A stretch of 64,000 nucleotides of DNA from Beta vulgaris subsp. vulgaris (Eukaryota > Streptophyta > Magnoliopsida > Caryophyllales > Amaranthaceae), in the NCBI RefSeq assembly GCF_026745355.1, contig NC_079204.1:55000633-55064632 (forward strand), in the 5' to 3' direction. Positions 36,046-49,075 of the stretch are shown here, piece after piece (within the stretch, counting starts at the first letter, position 1; every line of letters starts with the position of its first letter). Both the position numbers and the translations under genes were made by a program. The notes beneath the pieces were generated by a model. The model was not told the DNA's origin. It worked only from the letters and a program-made list of their open reading frames with translations, and searched no databases.

Positions 36046-36653
36046 ATTAACCTATCAGAGACAGTGTTATGTTTACTTTTGCATGTTAAGAGTACATAGT
36101 AAAAGAGTCTAGTTATTTAAATTCGCTAGATTAAAATTAAGGAAAAAATAATTAATTTAACCTTTGTTTGTAATTTTGTATCGTACGACAAAACTTATGT
36201 TAACCAAAATAGAAAATCAAAAGTTCCCTCAAAATCTCCTTTTCTTTAAGTGTTGAGCGAGAAATTATTGCACTATAATATGTGATATGTTTGTTGTACA
36301 ACATATCTTATGAGATTAATCACTGACCTAATCTGTTCTTAAAATCACTAAAGCAACTTTATAATTTTGATAGTCTAACTTGCATCCCATGAACATTGAA
36401 CGGGTGCTATAGTGCTATTCCTTATGGAAGGGATCCATTCTTGGAAATATTGACAATTTAGAACTTCATTCATTCTCTAATAATTGGTCCAGTTACCTTT
36501 TTTAATACACAAGAGTAATCTCTAATATATCTATTAGTAGAATTAATAGAAGTTGATACTTTCAAATTATAGAATTAGACTAATGCGATAACATTGAATA
36601 TAATTATATACTTACATTTTTATATACATCAATAAGCTAGTATATATGGTTGA
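36046..36653. other. No gene recognised
   Basis: AT-rich intergenic sequence; nothing supported. Confidence 0.4.
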
Positions 36654-36655
36654 TA

Positions 36656-36914
36656 CTCCCTCCGTTTCATTTTAATCTATACACTTACACTTTTCACGAA
36701 TGCCAATGTAAAATTTTGATGACATATATCTTTAGTTTTGTATTTGTAAAAATTATAGAAAGTACATATTAATAAAATACACGTTATGGTGAATCTAACA
36801 AGATTCCACATGACTATATTTTCATCCGCATATGAATCACAAATGATGGTCAAAGTGAAATTTGTGAATAGTGTAAAATGTCAAAGTGTGTAGATTAAAA
36901 TTAAACGGATAGAA
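36656..36914. mobile_element. Stowaway MITE, right end mutated
   Basis: CTCCCTCCGTTTCATTTTAA at the left and TTAAAATTAAACGGATAGAA at the right; TA at 36654-36655 and 36915-36916. The interior resembles the MITE at 24396 (ACACTTACACTTTT, AATCTAACAAGATTCCACAT). Confidence 0.82.
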
Positions 36915-37235
36915 TATATAGAAGATGCAAAAGTCAATGCAGAACCGTTGTTAAAACCTTGAGCCAAAAAAAAATAAAAATGAGCATATGCTCTATTGGT
37001 ACCAATATAATGGACTCCAAACTACTAATAATGACTTAAGGTGAACCATTCTTTAGATTACAACTCCAAACGTTGAGATTCGAAATTGGAATGGTATGTC
37101 AATGACTTTTTCTGCATGTTTAGAAAAAAATGATTCTACGACAATTTTCGTTCTTCCTCAAGCCTATATATAAAGTATAAAGACCAAAGTCTAACTACCT
37201 CTTTAAGTTTCTTCTAGCATCTAAGCTTCTTTTGC

Positions 37236-40200
37236 CACTCAATTATACTGCTTTTTTTTTTTGAAAAGAAGGATAACATTACTTAAGCAAAAAGTTACTA
37301 CAAAACAGCAGGCCCATTAAATCCAGTTCCAGGTTGGCCTTCATTCGAAGCCCCCTCTGCTAAACCAGTATTTAAGTTTTGTTTTTCAGCTAGGAAGATT
37401 TCATTACAAAACAAGGGGGGGGAGCTTAAAGTACATAAAATATTAAAACCATCCGATAATCCTTTAGCTTGTTTAGCCACGCTATCTGCGAGTTTGTTTG
37501 AGCCTCTTCCTTCAAAAACCAGCTTGACGCCTCTGAGTTCTTGGAGCAACTCCCTGCAAGATGCAATCATATCTGAGGAAATATCATTTAGCACTTTCTC
37601 CTGCAAAATGATTAGTACTGCACGTAGGCAATCAGAAGACAAAATAGTCTCCTTCCAGTTCTTCATCTTAATCCAATTTAGAGCTATTTGAATTGCATGA
37701 ATTTCCGCTTCCAAGGCATTACTTGAAGAAGTTGACATTATAAATCCCTCAACCCAATCGGCAGCATGGTCACGACAAACTCCACTTAAGTTGGCTTGTT
37801 TTGTGTTGGCATAGAACGAGGCATCTGTGTTTATTTTATATTGGTTTAAGGGTGGTGGTTTCCAAGTAGCGGTTCCGGGTTTGGGAGCTTTTCCCACCTT
37901 AGGTTGGTTCTGAGTAAAGAACCATTCAGTGGCGGCCCAATTTGATTTTTTAATGAGAACATCAGATGTCACGTTTGTTTTAGAAAAAACCCAAGCATTG
38001 CGTCTTAGCCAAATATTCCACGCTGTGAATATAAAAATTGCATTACAAGGAGTATGAATTTTTAGGGAGTTAACTGATAAGTTATCCTTTAGCCAGATTT
38101 TGAAAGGTATAGTAGGTTGGATGTTCACTTTAGTGAGGTTCCAAACCTCCCTTGCACGTGTGCACAAACGCAGTATGTGTTCCATGTCTTCTACCACCCC
38201 TGGGCAGAAAGTGCAGTACGGGCTTAGGTTTTTAATTCTCCAGTTTAAGTTAGCATTTGTTGGCATCCTTTCCCACCAAGTTTGCCAGAGGAAAAGTTTT
38301 TGCTTGGGGTGACCCGGTGTCGTCCAAACCCAATCCCAGCTCCTATTCCCCGTAGTATTGTGATTTGTTATGTGTGAGGTGGCTAATTTTGAGTTAAATT
38401 TATTCACATCCGTCCAGGTTGAGTAGGTACTATCATCTTTTTCATTGAACTGAATGCCTCTTATTTTACTTATCAAGTAATCCTCCAATTGGAAGGAAAT
38501 TAGTTGAGTAATGTCTTTTGTTTTAAGCTCATTTAGATTCATATTTAACTCCTTCAAGGTTGGAGGCCCTATGAGTAAAGAGTTTAAAGATTGACCATTT
38601 AACCACAAGTCACCCCATAATTTTATGTCTTTCCCATTACCAATCCTCCACGCAAGGCTTTTACTGTATTCGCACCATCCCAGCCCACGTTTCTCCAGAT
38701 ATGAGAGCCTTTGTTAAAATTCGTGGGTTGGTTTTTATTTTTCACATACTTTTCAAATAAAAAGTTTGCCGCCCACATTGTATTATTATCCAATTTCCAG
38801 CACAAGCGAGCAAGATTAATTTTATTCAGGTTTTGGTTAGAGATGCATCCAATTCCCCCTCCGATTTCGGTTTACACAGGTTATGCCAAGCCACCCAAGT
38901 GATTTTACTAGCTTCGGTATTCCCATTCCAGAAGAATCTGCTACATATTGAGTCTAGTTTACTTGTAATATTTTTTGGAAAAAGTAAGAGATGCATGTAG
39001 TATCTAGGTATAGCTTGAAGCGTAGAGTTTATTAGGATTATTCTACCGGCTTTTGACAAAACTCGACCCTTCCATGCCGCTAACTTACTCTCCATTTTAT
39101 CAATGATGAAACTTAGTTTTGTCTTTGAAGGTTTTCTATGGCACAAGGGAAATCCTAGGTATGTACCCAGATCAATTGTACTCATGATATTCAGCTCTTG
39201 CTCAAAATCGTCTTTTATATTTGGGGGTGTTGGGCGAAAAGTAAATCATACTTTTGGTTTCATTTGCTTTTTGACCCGAGATATGATAGAAATCCTTTAA
39301 AATGTGATTCATGGTTTCAAGAGTTTTTTGATTTGCAATACCAAAAAGTAGAAGGTCATCCGCGAATAACAGATGTGAAATATCAGTTTTCCCTCCTCTA
39401 ACTCTGAAAGGGTTCCAAGCTTTAGAGGCACAAGCTTCATGGATTTTCCTAGATAAGTATTCAAGGCAAATAATAAAGATGTAAGGGGAAAGGGGGTCTC
39501 CCTGACGAATTCCCCTTGATGGGCGAAAAGAGGGAGTTCTATTTCCGTTTACTTGAAGGGAGATGGTAGCTGAAGTAACACAACTCATGATCATCTTAAT
39601 TGAATTTTCATTAAAATGAGTCATCCTAAGACAATGCTCTATGAAAGGCCATTCAAGTCTATCATAAGCCTTTTCAAGATCCAATTTTAATGCAAAAAGC
39701 CCCGTTCCCCCTTTTTTCTTTTTCATTGAATGGAGAATTTCAGTAGCTATTATCACATTAACATCCGAGCCCCTTCCCGGGAGGAAACTATTTTGGTTTG
39801 GAGAGATTATATCATGGAGGTGAGGTCTGATTCTTTGAACAAGTGTTTTAGCTATAATTTTATACGTTGTATTAACAAGGCTAATGGGTCTAAAGTTTTG
39901 AACTCTTAGTGGATTATCAATTTTTGGAATAAGGGCCACCAGCGTAGTATTTAGGTTTCTAGTAACACTGCATTCATGAAAAATCGAAACTAGAAGATCA
40001 TATAGGTCCGATTTGATATCCTCCCAAAAATTTTGATAGAAAATTGCGTGATATCCATCATCCCCTGGGGCTTTAGTGCTCCCTATTGAGAAGGTTATAT
40101 CCTTTAGTTCCTCCAATGTCGGGATTTTAACACAATCAATTTTATTTAGGGACAAAATGTTTGGGAATGTGCACACTGATTCAGAGGTGAAAAGCTTTTT

Positions 40201-41134
40201 ATAATAATCTTGAAACATGTTTTCAATATTTTGATGGTTTGTGGTACTGTTACCGCAAGAGTCTTTAAGCATAGTTATTCTATTAGACCTTCTTCTAAGT
40301 ATTGTGGAAAGATGAAAAAATCTTGTATTACGATCTCCCTGAAGTAGCCAATTAGATCTAGCTCTAGAATGCCAGTAAATTTCTTCTTGGTTTAGAACTT
40401 GGTTTAACTCATTGTTTAACTCAACTTCAAGATCAAATATAAAAGTGTTAGTAGGGTCGTTTTGAAGTGCTACTTGAATTCCGTTCAATCTTGCCATTAA
40501 TTTCTTTTTCTTTGCAAAAATATTACAGTGATCTCCCACCCATGTTTTTATTTTAGGGGTGAGGCCCAGTAGTTTCTGTGAAAACACTTCATTATTTTCT
40601 CCCCATTTACTCTGGACCCAAGGAACAAAGCCCGGTTCAGCAATCCAAAAAGGCTCAAATTTAAAATAATTTCTTCGTTGGGGTACATCAGATGGTTTTA
40701 AGGTTAGAAGAATTGGATTATGGTCAGAAGAGAGTCTTGGGAGATTATGGACCACTGCCGATGGGTAGTCAAGCGACCAACTGGGCGAGGCCCAGCACCT
40801 ATCCAGCCGTTCAAATATAGGCTTTTTCCTCCTTTTGTTAAACCATGTAAATTTACTTCCTATAAAACCCAGATCTCTAACATTACAAAAATCCATTGTT
40901 TCTTTATACTTTCTCATTTTGTACTCTTTTGGTTTATTCCCTCCTATTTTTTCATGTGCATGACAAATTTCATTGAAGTCTCCTAGAACCAACCAAGGGT
41001 GATAAACAGTTCTACTGAAAACTTTCAAGTTTTCCCACATTTCTAATCTCCCTTTATATTTTGTATTTGCATAAAGAACGGAAATGACAAAAGGTTTATG
41101 ATGACTAACCTGTATCACTCAATTATACTGCTTT
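37236..41134 (-). mobile_element. L1-type LINE with RNase H, 5'-truncated, 19-bp TSD
   Basis: CACTCAATTATACTGCTTT occurs at 37236-37254 and 41116-41134 as a perfect target duplication. At the left it is continuous with a T run (poly-A of the minus-strand element, to about 37262). The insertion contains ORF2 reading right to left and begins inside the endonuclease domain, so ORF1 and the N-terminus of ORF2 are missing. This is a typical target-primed 5'-truncated copy. It lies about 1 kb upstream of the CNL gene start. Confidence 0.9.
37298..41112 (-). pseudogene. LINE ORF2: endonuclease (partial), reverse transcriptase, zinc region, RNase H
   Basis: Four collinear frames: 41118-39202, 39185-38826, 38805-38623, 38608-37298. 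Order: endonuclease C-part (LVLGDFNEICHAHEK, SDHNPILL), RT (APGDDGYHAIFYQNF, LIPKIDNPLRVQNFRPISL, GIRQGDPLSPYIFIICLEYL, HLLFADDLLLFG with the catalytic ADD), thumb, zinc region CTFCPGVVEDMEHILRLC, and RNase H (INTDASF, NALEAEIHAIQIALNWI, ETILSSDCLRAVL, GRGSNKLADSVAKQ). The three breaks are single-base changes: one extra A near 39210, one missing G in a G run near 38845, and one missing A in an A run near 38660. Otherwise the frame is well kept, which suggests a young copy or sequencing indels. Confidence 0.88.
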
Positions 41135-42086
41135 ACAACATCTTTTTATTATTCAATTCTTCCAATACTTTCATTTCCACCAAATTCATCAAAAACACAA
41201 ATTAGGTAACCCTCAAAAATCCTATTACGGTTTTACCAAACTTGTACATCCTCGTTTAATAAGGGTGTTTGCCGAGTCTTTTTGTTGTCTAATACTCTTC
41301 ACTTTTTGTTCTCTCAGAAAATCTCAATGTACTACTTTGTACTTCAACAATCTAGTATGAACATCCACGCACTTAGATAGAGTCTCAAAATATCCATATA
41401 TACACAATTATAATTCAATAATTATTCGTTAAACTAGTACTCTCTTACTCAAATTTCCCTTTTGATAAATTTTAGTAGGGAGTATTGGGATTTTGGTAGA
41501 TATTATAAAAGCGAGGAAACGAGAAAGAGTGTTATTGGGAAATTAAACTGGGTATCTTACATTACATGGAATATCGAAAGACAATGTGAGAATGAGAGAG
41601 TTAGGGGGTCCACATTACATGGGTTATGTGAGGTATATTGGCCTTTTTATTCAAATTTCACTCTAAATTTACTAGATTGAAATTATTTTTACCATTTAAA
41701 ATTTCTCTTTATAGATTGAATCTGATTTTTATGATGAAACTAAATTTTGTTGATTCTCTAATGTCTTTTTTCTGTAACTTACAATAATTTACTATTCAAA
41801 ATTGATTGAAACTTATTGTTGTTAATCAAATCTGATTTTTCATGTAGCTTACCCATATTTGCAGATAAAACTGATTTGAGCAGAATTTACGTAACAATTT
41901 AAAAAAAATTGTGGACTACTTGAGAAAAATACAAGAAGTTTATTTGAGGCCAGACTTCAAAGAGAGTATTAGGGAGGCACTTTCCAGTTTACTTAATCAA
42001 TTTTCTGTTGCCACTCTATATCCCTTTGCCACACTTGTTGCACCTTTCTCAACTAGCTACTAGTAATAAAATTTAACTACTTTGAT
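41135..42086 (+). promoter_or_regulatory. Upstream region of the CNL gene
   Basis: Between the LINE target duplication and the CNL start codon. AT-rich, no recognised coding sequence; the frame at 41462-41680 has no similarity I know. Individual promoter elements cannot be assigned with confidence. Confidence 0.4.
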
Positions 42087-44714
42087 ATGCCAGCCGACTT
42101 TGGAGCCTCCGTGGCGGCTTCCACCATTGCCATAACAGCAAATAAATTGTTGGAGTTGGCCAGCCATGGAGTCGGAGATCTAGTAGATGTAAATAAAAAC
42201 CTTAGACTGTTGGATATGGCAGCTCAAAGAATCCAAGAAAGGCTTGATAAGCTTGATCCTCAGTTGATGGACGTGGCCCGATGGAAGTCATGGGTGCAAG
42301 AGCTAACCAAGATGTGCTACGACATAGAGGACATAATAGATAGCATAAAACTAGCTAGCATGAGGCGGCGACAGCGTCTCACTCGTCCGAGGAATTGGCT
42401 GTACAGACTTCTCCATCGGGGGCCAATGAGGCTACCTGAGGATGATCAAATGTTAAGTGAAGCGCACAAGATCGTCTTGTCGAAATTGACAATGTGGGGA
42501 CTCCCTCGTAAGATAAGCACCTTGTTTCGAGAATTGGAGAACATGGAGAAAGCAATTAACTTGTGGCCGCAGAGTTCACTCAATCACAGCAGGGTGCAAG
42601 ATGATCCGAATGAAATATTGCGTCTTTCAGATGCATTGGCCCTCCCTCAAGGAAGGCAGAGTGACAAGGACAACATTGTACAAAAACTCTTGACAGAAGA
42701 TGTTGTTGGTGTTTCCATAGTTGGAATGACTGGACTTGGGAAGACTGCGCTTGCTAGATCCATACTGGATGATGCAAGTTTAAGACACCATTTCCACATA
42801 ATTTGGTGGGGTCAAGCAGCTGGTAGGCTCAATAATGTCAGAACCCGTGAGTTTCGTCGTGCCAAAGCTCGTGTTCATTTGTCCACTCGTTCCTTGCTTG
42901 TTTTAGATGATCTGCAAGATGTGTCACCGAGAAACATGATGGCTTGGGAAGATATTTTCAGATCGAAAAACCTCCGATCTGAAACCAATAAAACAACGCT
43001 TCTCATAACCACGCGTGATCCAAGAGTGGCGTGGGGTACCAACACCATTCCATTTTATTTGAAGAGAATGACAGATCAGGATTGTAAAGAATTGATTAGT
43101 TATAGAGTTTATCCTGCACTTATGTCTGAGGTAGAGCGAAACTTCTTTACTCGCAATGCAAGCCGAATTGCTCAAAAATGCATGGGCATGCCACTAGTGG
43201 CCTGTGTCACTGCACATACATTATGTGCTCAGATAAGCAGACATGGAAGTGCCATTGGAGCCATCTCGTATTTTATGGGATCAGATTTGTGGGGATTAGT
43301 CGGACAAGAGATACTTCAAGTGTTGAGTTTTAGAAATCCGGGATTAAGGTCTTCAAATAAGTTGCTCACATACTTCTCTTTGTTTCCGCGCGAACACGTA
43401 CTTAACAAGGATGATCTGCTCCAACTCTGGATGGCAGAAGGTTTCATTCAGCTAGAAAAGTGGACAAACTGGGAACAAACTGCCAACCAACATTTTGATG
43501 AAATGCTACCAGCATCTATGATTGAACCAAGTTCAATCAACAATGAAGAAAATCACCAAGATCCATCCTCTTTCCAAGTTCTTGAAATCACTCGTACCAT
43601 TGCTCAATCTATTGCCTCTAATATGTGTTATAGCTTTGATAGAGGTGACGACTCTGACCTTCCAAAAGACACTCGTCATATCTCAGTATGCTGCCAAAAC
43701 TTTGAAGATAATATATCTCAGAATATTGCTAAAAGAACTCAGTACCTGAGAACATTTATTCTGATGCACAAATATGGAACGGACATTAAGCGAGTGCCTT
43801 GCTGTGTATTTCAGAAGTTCCTGCGTGTGCTGGATTTGAGTCGTTCTTGTATAACAACTGTACCCGGATCCATAGGTAAACTTAAACACCTCCGCTACCT
43901 CGATCTCTCATACACCACAATCAGATTGTTGCCTGATGCAACTTGTAAACTTTACGCTCTGAGAATTCTCAAACTCAAAGGGTGTTCTCAACTTCAACAG
44001 CTGCCCAAAAATTTTCCAACCTGGTCAATCTTATTCATCTTGATTTAACCTTAACAAATTTAACTTCCACTCCACCCAAAATGGGAAAACTGATCAACCT
44101 GCAAACCTTGCATAAGTTTATAGTGAATGAGAACAAGGGGCATCGAATCTCTGAGCTAAAACATATGAATGCACTTCAAGGATCAATAAAGATTGTGCAT
44201 CTTGAAAATGTCAAAGACGGAAGTGAGGCTGCAATGGCCTCCTTGTCCTTGAAGTCAGGACTCACAAGGTTAGAGCTACAATGGACAGAGAGCTCAATGC
44301 CTGAATCATCAGCTAAGACAGAGATTTCAAATGCGACAGAGATTTTAAATGAGCTTCAACCTCCTATAAATTTGGCGGAATTACAGGTGACAAATTATAG
44401 TGGTCTTAGTTATCCATTGTGGTTTTACAGTCAAATGTTCCATAACCTTCAAAAGATTCACTTGCACCATTGGCCACATTGCACCGAACTCCCACCGTTG
44501 TGGAAACTTCCAGTTCTAACGACTCTTAATTTGGATTCAATGTGCAAGTTAAAGCATGTTGATCGTCATTTTTTTGGGGATTCCCAGCAGGAGCGGAGGT
44601 TTGGGGCATTGGAATATTTAGAAGTGCGTAACATGGAACAACTTGCTAGTTGGAATAGATTGGAGCATGGAGACATGCCTTGCCTCAAGGAGTTAAGATT
44701 TGTGAGGTGCCCTT

Positions 44715-46539
44715 TGTAACACCCCCAAATTACTCACTTTTAAATAAATAATTTAATAAATAATATTTGAGTAATTTAGGAGTATTACCGCCACGTGACT
44801 AACACGCTTTCGACAACCAACTACTAACTAACCAAAATAACTTGCAGCGGAAGACTTTAACCAAAAATAATAATAATACTTTTTTTATTAATAAAAGTAA
44901 ATATTGTCTCAAAACTCAATATAAATAAAAACCCTAATCTAGGTGAAGATCCCTTCCTAGTATGCTCCCATGCACATCCAAAATTCACCTGTAAAACTGC
45001 TTACCAAAAAGGTAAACAGGGCAAAGCCAAATAGGAAAAAGGAAATATGGTCAGTATAAAACTGAGTATGAAATGTACTAGATAAGTAACACATTTGTTA
45101 GTTCATAACAATTTTTCATTTTGAAAACTCCATCACCAATAATTCAAGAATAACTCTTTAAGAATAAACTATTCTCAAACACTTAATAATAATTCAAGAA
45201 CAACATTTTAAGAACAAACTCTTTCCAAACACTTGAATAATAATTCAAGAATAACCTTTTAAGAACAAACTCTTTTGAAACACTTGAATAATAATTCAAG
45301 AATAAACTTTTAAGAACAAACTCTTTCCAAACACTTGAATAATAATTCAAGAATAACCTTTTAAGAACAAACTCTTTCCAAACAACTTGGATTAAAAATA
45401 ATCCTGAAAACAATTCCTCTTCTTATCACCCCTTCTATTTTGCTAAGTGTGCACACCCCCAAGCTAGTCATCCCATCACGGAGCTATATCAAGGGGTAAC
45501 TATAATTGCCAACAAGTGGACTTTGAATCTCTTGATATTAATCAAGCGGAAATAATAATAATATGACTTGTAAGTCATGAATAAACCTCCTTTCCTCATA
45601 AACAACTTTTTGAACATTCAAAGTTCATAAAAACCAATCAACCTTTCCTTGTAAAAATAATCTAATTTTCCAAAAAGGATAAGAAAACTTCTATATAAAA
45701 ATGATTGATAAAATCATTCCTTCTTTTCACTTCCAAGAGTAAATAATAAAATATTGTAACCATTTCAAACCAAATTTCTAAACCAATCCAACCATAATAA
45801 ACAACTTTATCATATAAACCACATTTTAAAAGATCTAGCTACATAACGTACCTTGATCTTGCACAAACTAATACTAGTATCTTCACTTATTCTTATACTT
45901 GAGCTTTCTCATAGCCAACCAACAAGCAATCTACCACATGAACTTAATCATGAATTTAAACATGAATGATCTATCATGAGCATAATATTTTTGAGTAAGA
46001 AATATGAAAATTTTTTCTTAACAAAAGAAAATTGAAACTTGAATAAGAAATATAAAACTAGAATACATAGGAAGAGAAAGAAGAACTTTGAAGTAAGAGA
46101 ATATGAATTCTTCAAAGTTGTTGTGTGGAAAGATGGCTTAAGGTATGGGGTATTTATAGGAGTAGAATAGGTAGTACTTAATTTCAAAAATTAAATATTT
46201 GTAACCTTCACCATAAATTAGGGATTAAACCAAGATTTGTAACATCCATCATAAATTTGGAAGTTATAGGAAAACAAAACTCCCTCCATTCACCATAAAT
46301 CCCGTAGGAATATATGGCCCCTAAAAAAAAAAATTTATTTTTTTTTTTTTTTTGGTTTTCTGAAATTTTTTGACTAGGATTTAATACCAAAAGCTTAACA
46401 AATTCAATTTTGGCGCCATATTCCCGCCAAAATAATTAAAAATACTAAAATACCCTTTGCTTAAAATATTTATTTTAGAAAATAAATATAAAATAAATAT
46501 TTTATTATTTAAATAAATACTAAAAATATGGGGTTTACA
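44715..46539 (-). repeat. Gypsy 3' LTR (1,825 bp)
   Basis: Starts TGTAACACCCCC and ends GGGGTTTACA on the + strand. It differs from the other LTR mainly by small indels (for example an 11-bp stretch around 46440 is absent here) and a few substitutions. Between about 45133 and 45390 it has four to five ~60 bp tandem units (CACTTGAATAATAATTCAAG and AAGAACAAACTCTTTCCAAA), which produce the repetitive frame at 45183-45413. Confidence 0.93.
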
Positions 46540-46914
46540 GTCTACCCCCCTTAAAAGAAGTTTCGACCTCGAAACTTAAGACAAAAAGTCATAAACACTT
46601 TCCAAAAACGGATTAAAATTCAAAATTGTAGTTTCTGACTCAAATGCTCATGTCTAAAATGCATATACTGACTCAAAAATATGCTAAATGCATAACTATA
46701 GTAGAAGCGCGAAACTCTATCGCATTCTACCCCCTTAAAAGGAGTTACGACCCCGTAACTCGACAACTAACCTCGAAAAACAACGCCGGATATTTTTTGC
46801 GCATATCCGCATTAACTTCCCATGTTGCTTCCTCAATATGATGGTTTAACCATAATACTTTGACTAATCTTACATCCTAAGTCTGAGTACTTCTAACTTT
46901 ACTATCAAGGATTC
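46540..46914 (-). other. Gypsy untranslated stretch between pol and the 3' LTR
   Basis: Contains the polypurine tract (minus strand AAGGGGGG at about 46552-46545) and a second similar block near 46730 (CTACCCCCTTAAAAGG on +). No coding similarity. Confidence 0.6.
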
Positions 46915-47960
46915 TTACAGGTTTTTCTCGTAAGTCAAACTATCATCTAATTCAATGGCCTCAGGTTGCAGCACATGAGACACATCCGAAATATACTTCC
47001 TTAACTGAGATATATGGAAAACATCATGGACTCGACTTAAATCATTTGGCAAATCAAACTTATATGCCACTTTTTCGAACTTCTTTAACACATCATATGG
47101 CCCGATATACTTTGGACTTAACTTTCGCTTCTTCCCAAATCGCATCACCCCTTTCATTGGAGATATTTTCAACAATCCTTCTCCCCAACCTGAAACTCTT
47201 CATCCCTTCGCTTCAAATCAGCATAACTCTTAAAACCTTGATCTTTTCTTGAATCACTTTACCTCTTTCGCCGTCTCTTTGAGGAATTCGGTCCAAGCAC
47301 CACAGTTTCACTAATATCATTCCAGCAGACTGACGTCTACACTTCCGACCATATAAAGCCTCAAACGAGACATACCAATACTTGCATGATGACTGTTGTT
47401 GTAGGAAAATTCTATCAAATCCAAGAAATCCTCCCACGAACCCTGATACTCCATAACACAAGATCGCAACATATCTTCTAAAGTCTGAATGTTCGTTCTT
47501 TTGCGCATCTGTAGCCGATGAAAAGTTGTACTCATTAACAAATTAATACCCAAAGCCTTCTGCAAACTCTGCCAAAAGTTGGACAAGAACCGTGAATCAC
47601 GATCGAAAACAATGTCCTTAGGCACACAATGATATTTCACCACCCACTTCACATATGCTTTAGCCAATTGATCCATCGACCAAGTATTCTTCATAGGTAT
47701 GAAAGTTGCAGATTTAGTTAAACGATCTACCACTACCCAAATTGTATCATTTTCAGCCTTAATTCTTGGTAATGCAGACACAAAATCCATTGATATAGAA
47801 TTCCCATTTCCATCTCGGAATATCCAGGGCTGAACCTTCCTTTGCGATCTCTTGTGCTCAAACTTGACCTTTTAGCATTGAGACACTTAGCCACGAACTC
47901 TGCTACCTCTCGCTTCATGTCTGGCCACCAAAACATTTGCTTCATGTCCTTATACAACTT
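46915..47960 (-). pseudogene. Gypsy integrase
   Basis: From 47957 leftward: zinc-binding end and linker (YKDMKQMFWWPDMKREVAEF), catalytic core (MDFVSALPRIKAENDTIWVV, RLTKSATFIPM, DIVFDRDSRFLSNFWQSLQK with the core Asp, SWEDFLDLIEFSYNNS), and C-terminal region (46915-47175: KYIGPYDVLKKFEKVAYKF). A frameshift near 47870 separates the zinc end from the core and others lie at about 47320-47480. The enzyme would insert element cDNA into the chromosome. Confidence 0.85.
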
Positions 47961-48209
47961 ATCACCACCTGGTGTACTGAATAAGGTGAGCTATGAGCTT
48001 CTTCCATTAATTTCCGCTTAACTATCTCTATTATTTGGTATACACCACAATCCTTTGAACCGAATACTTCCATCATCGGCTATTTGGAAATTCGATACCT
48101 GACTATCCTGGATCTTCTCTCGAATCTTTTCTAACTTTTCATCCTTTGATTGACCTTCCCTAATCTCATCATAGATTGAGGTTGAATCGACAAAGAACCC
48201 AATAATTCT

Positions 48210-48970
48210 TCAACACCTTCTTCTTCTATTACTTCCAATGACATTTTCTAGAAACTCGACACATAACTGACTTGGCAACACTATTGCATTAACTGAATGA
48301 CTCGACTTTCGACTTAATGCGTCAGCAACAACATTAGCTTTCCCTTCATGATACTGGATCTCTAGATCATTATACTTGATCAACTCCAACCACCTCCTCT
48401 GCCTCATGTTCAACTCCTTCTGAGTGAAATATACTTTAAGCTCTTATGATCTGTGTACAACTTACATGTTGCCCCATACAAGTAGTTCGCTATAACTTCA
48501 AAGCAAACACTATTAAACTAATTCAAGATCAAGTTGGATAATTCACCTAATATGTTTTAACTGCCTAAAAGCATAAGAATGACCTTCCGGTTCTGCATCA
48601 ATACACACCCTAACGAAAATTTCGAAGCATCACTATAAACATCATACTGCTGACTTTCATCAGGTAGAGCCAAAACAGGTGTTGTAGTCAACCTTTCCTT
48701 CAACACCAAAAAAAAAACTTCCTCACACTCTGGATTCCTAACAAACTTACATTCTTCCTTCATCAGGCTAGTCATTGGTCTCGAGATATTCGAGAAATCC
48801 TTTACAAATCTTCGATAGTAACCAGCTAACCCAAGGAAACTCCTTATATCACACACTATCTTTGGTATTGGCCACTCGCGCACCGCTTGAATCTTAGCAG
48901 GATCCACTGAAACTCCATCCTTTAAGATAACATGTCCTAAAAATGCAACCTTATCCAACCAAAAACTCAC
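48210..48970 (-). pseudogene. Gypsy RT C-terminal part and RNase H
   Basis: 48970-48557: [40 protein letters not shown] and [16 protein letters not shown] (RNase H first Asp). 48413-48210: [20 protein letters not shown] and [13 protein letters not shown], the RNase H end. At least one frameshift lies between 48413 and 48557. Confidence 0.85.
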
Positions 48971-49075
48971 ACTTAGAGAACTTGGCGTACAACTTATGCT
49001 CTCTTAGGGTGGACAAAACTTCCCTCAAATGCAGTTCATGACTGCTCCTAACCTTCGAATATATCAAAATATCAT

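Noticed and set aside
40720..40986. Plus-strand frame within the LINE
   Set aside because: Antisense to conserved ORF2 endonuclease coding sequence.
45948..46187. 79-codon frame also present at 53355-53570
   Set aside because: It is the same stretch of the two gypsy LTRs, and the second copy already differs by a frameshift.
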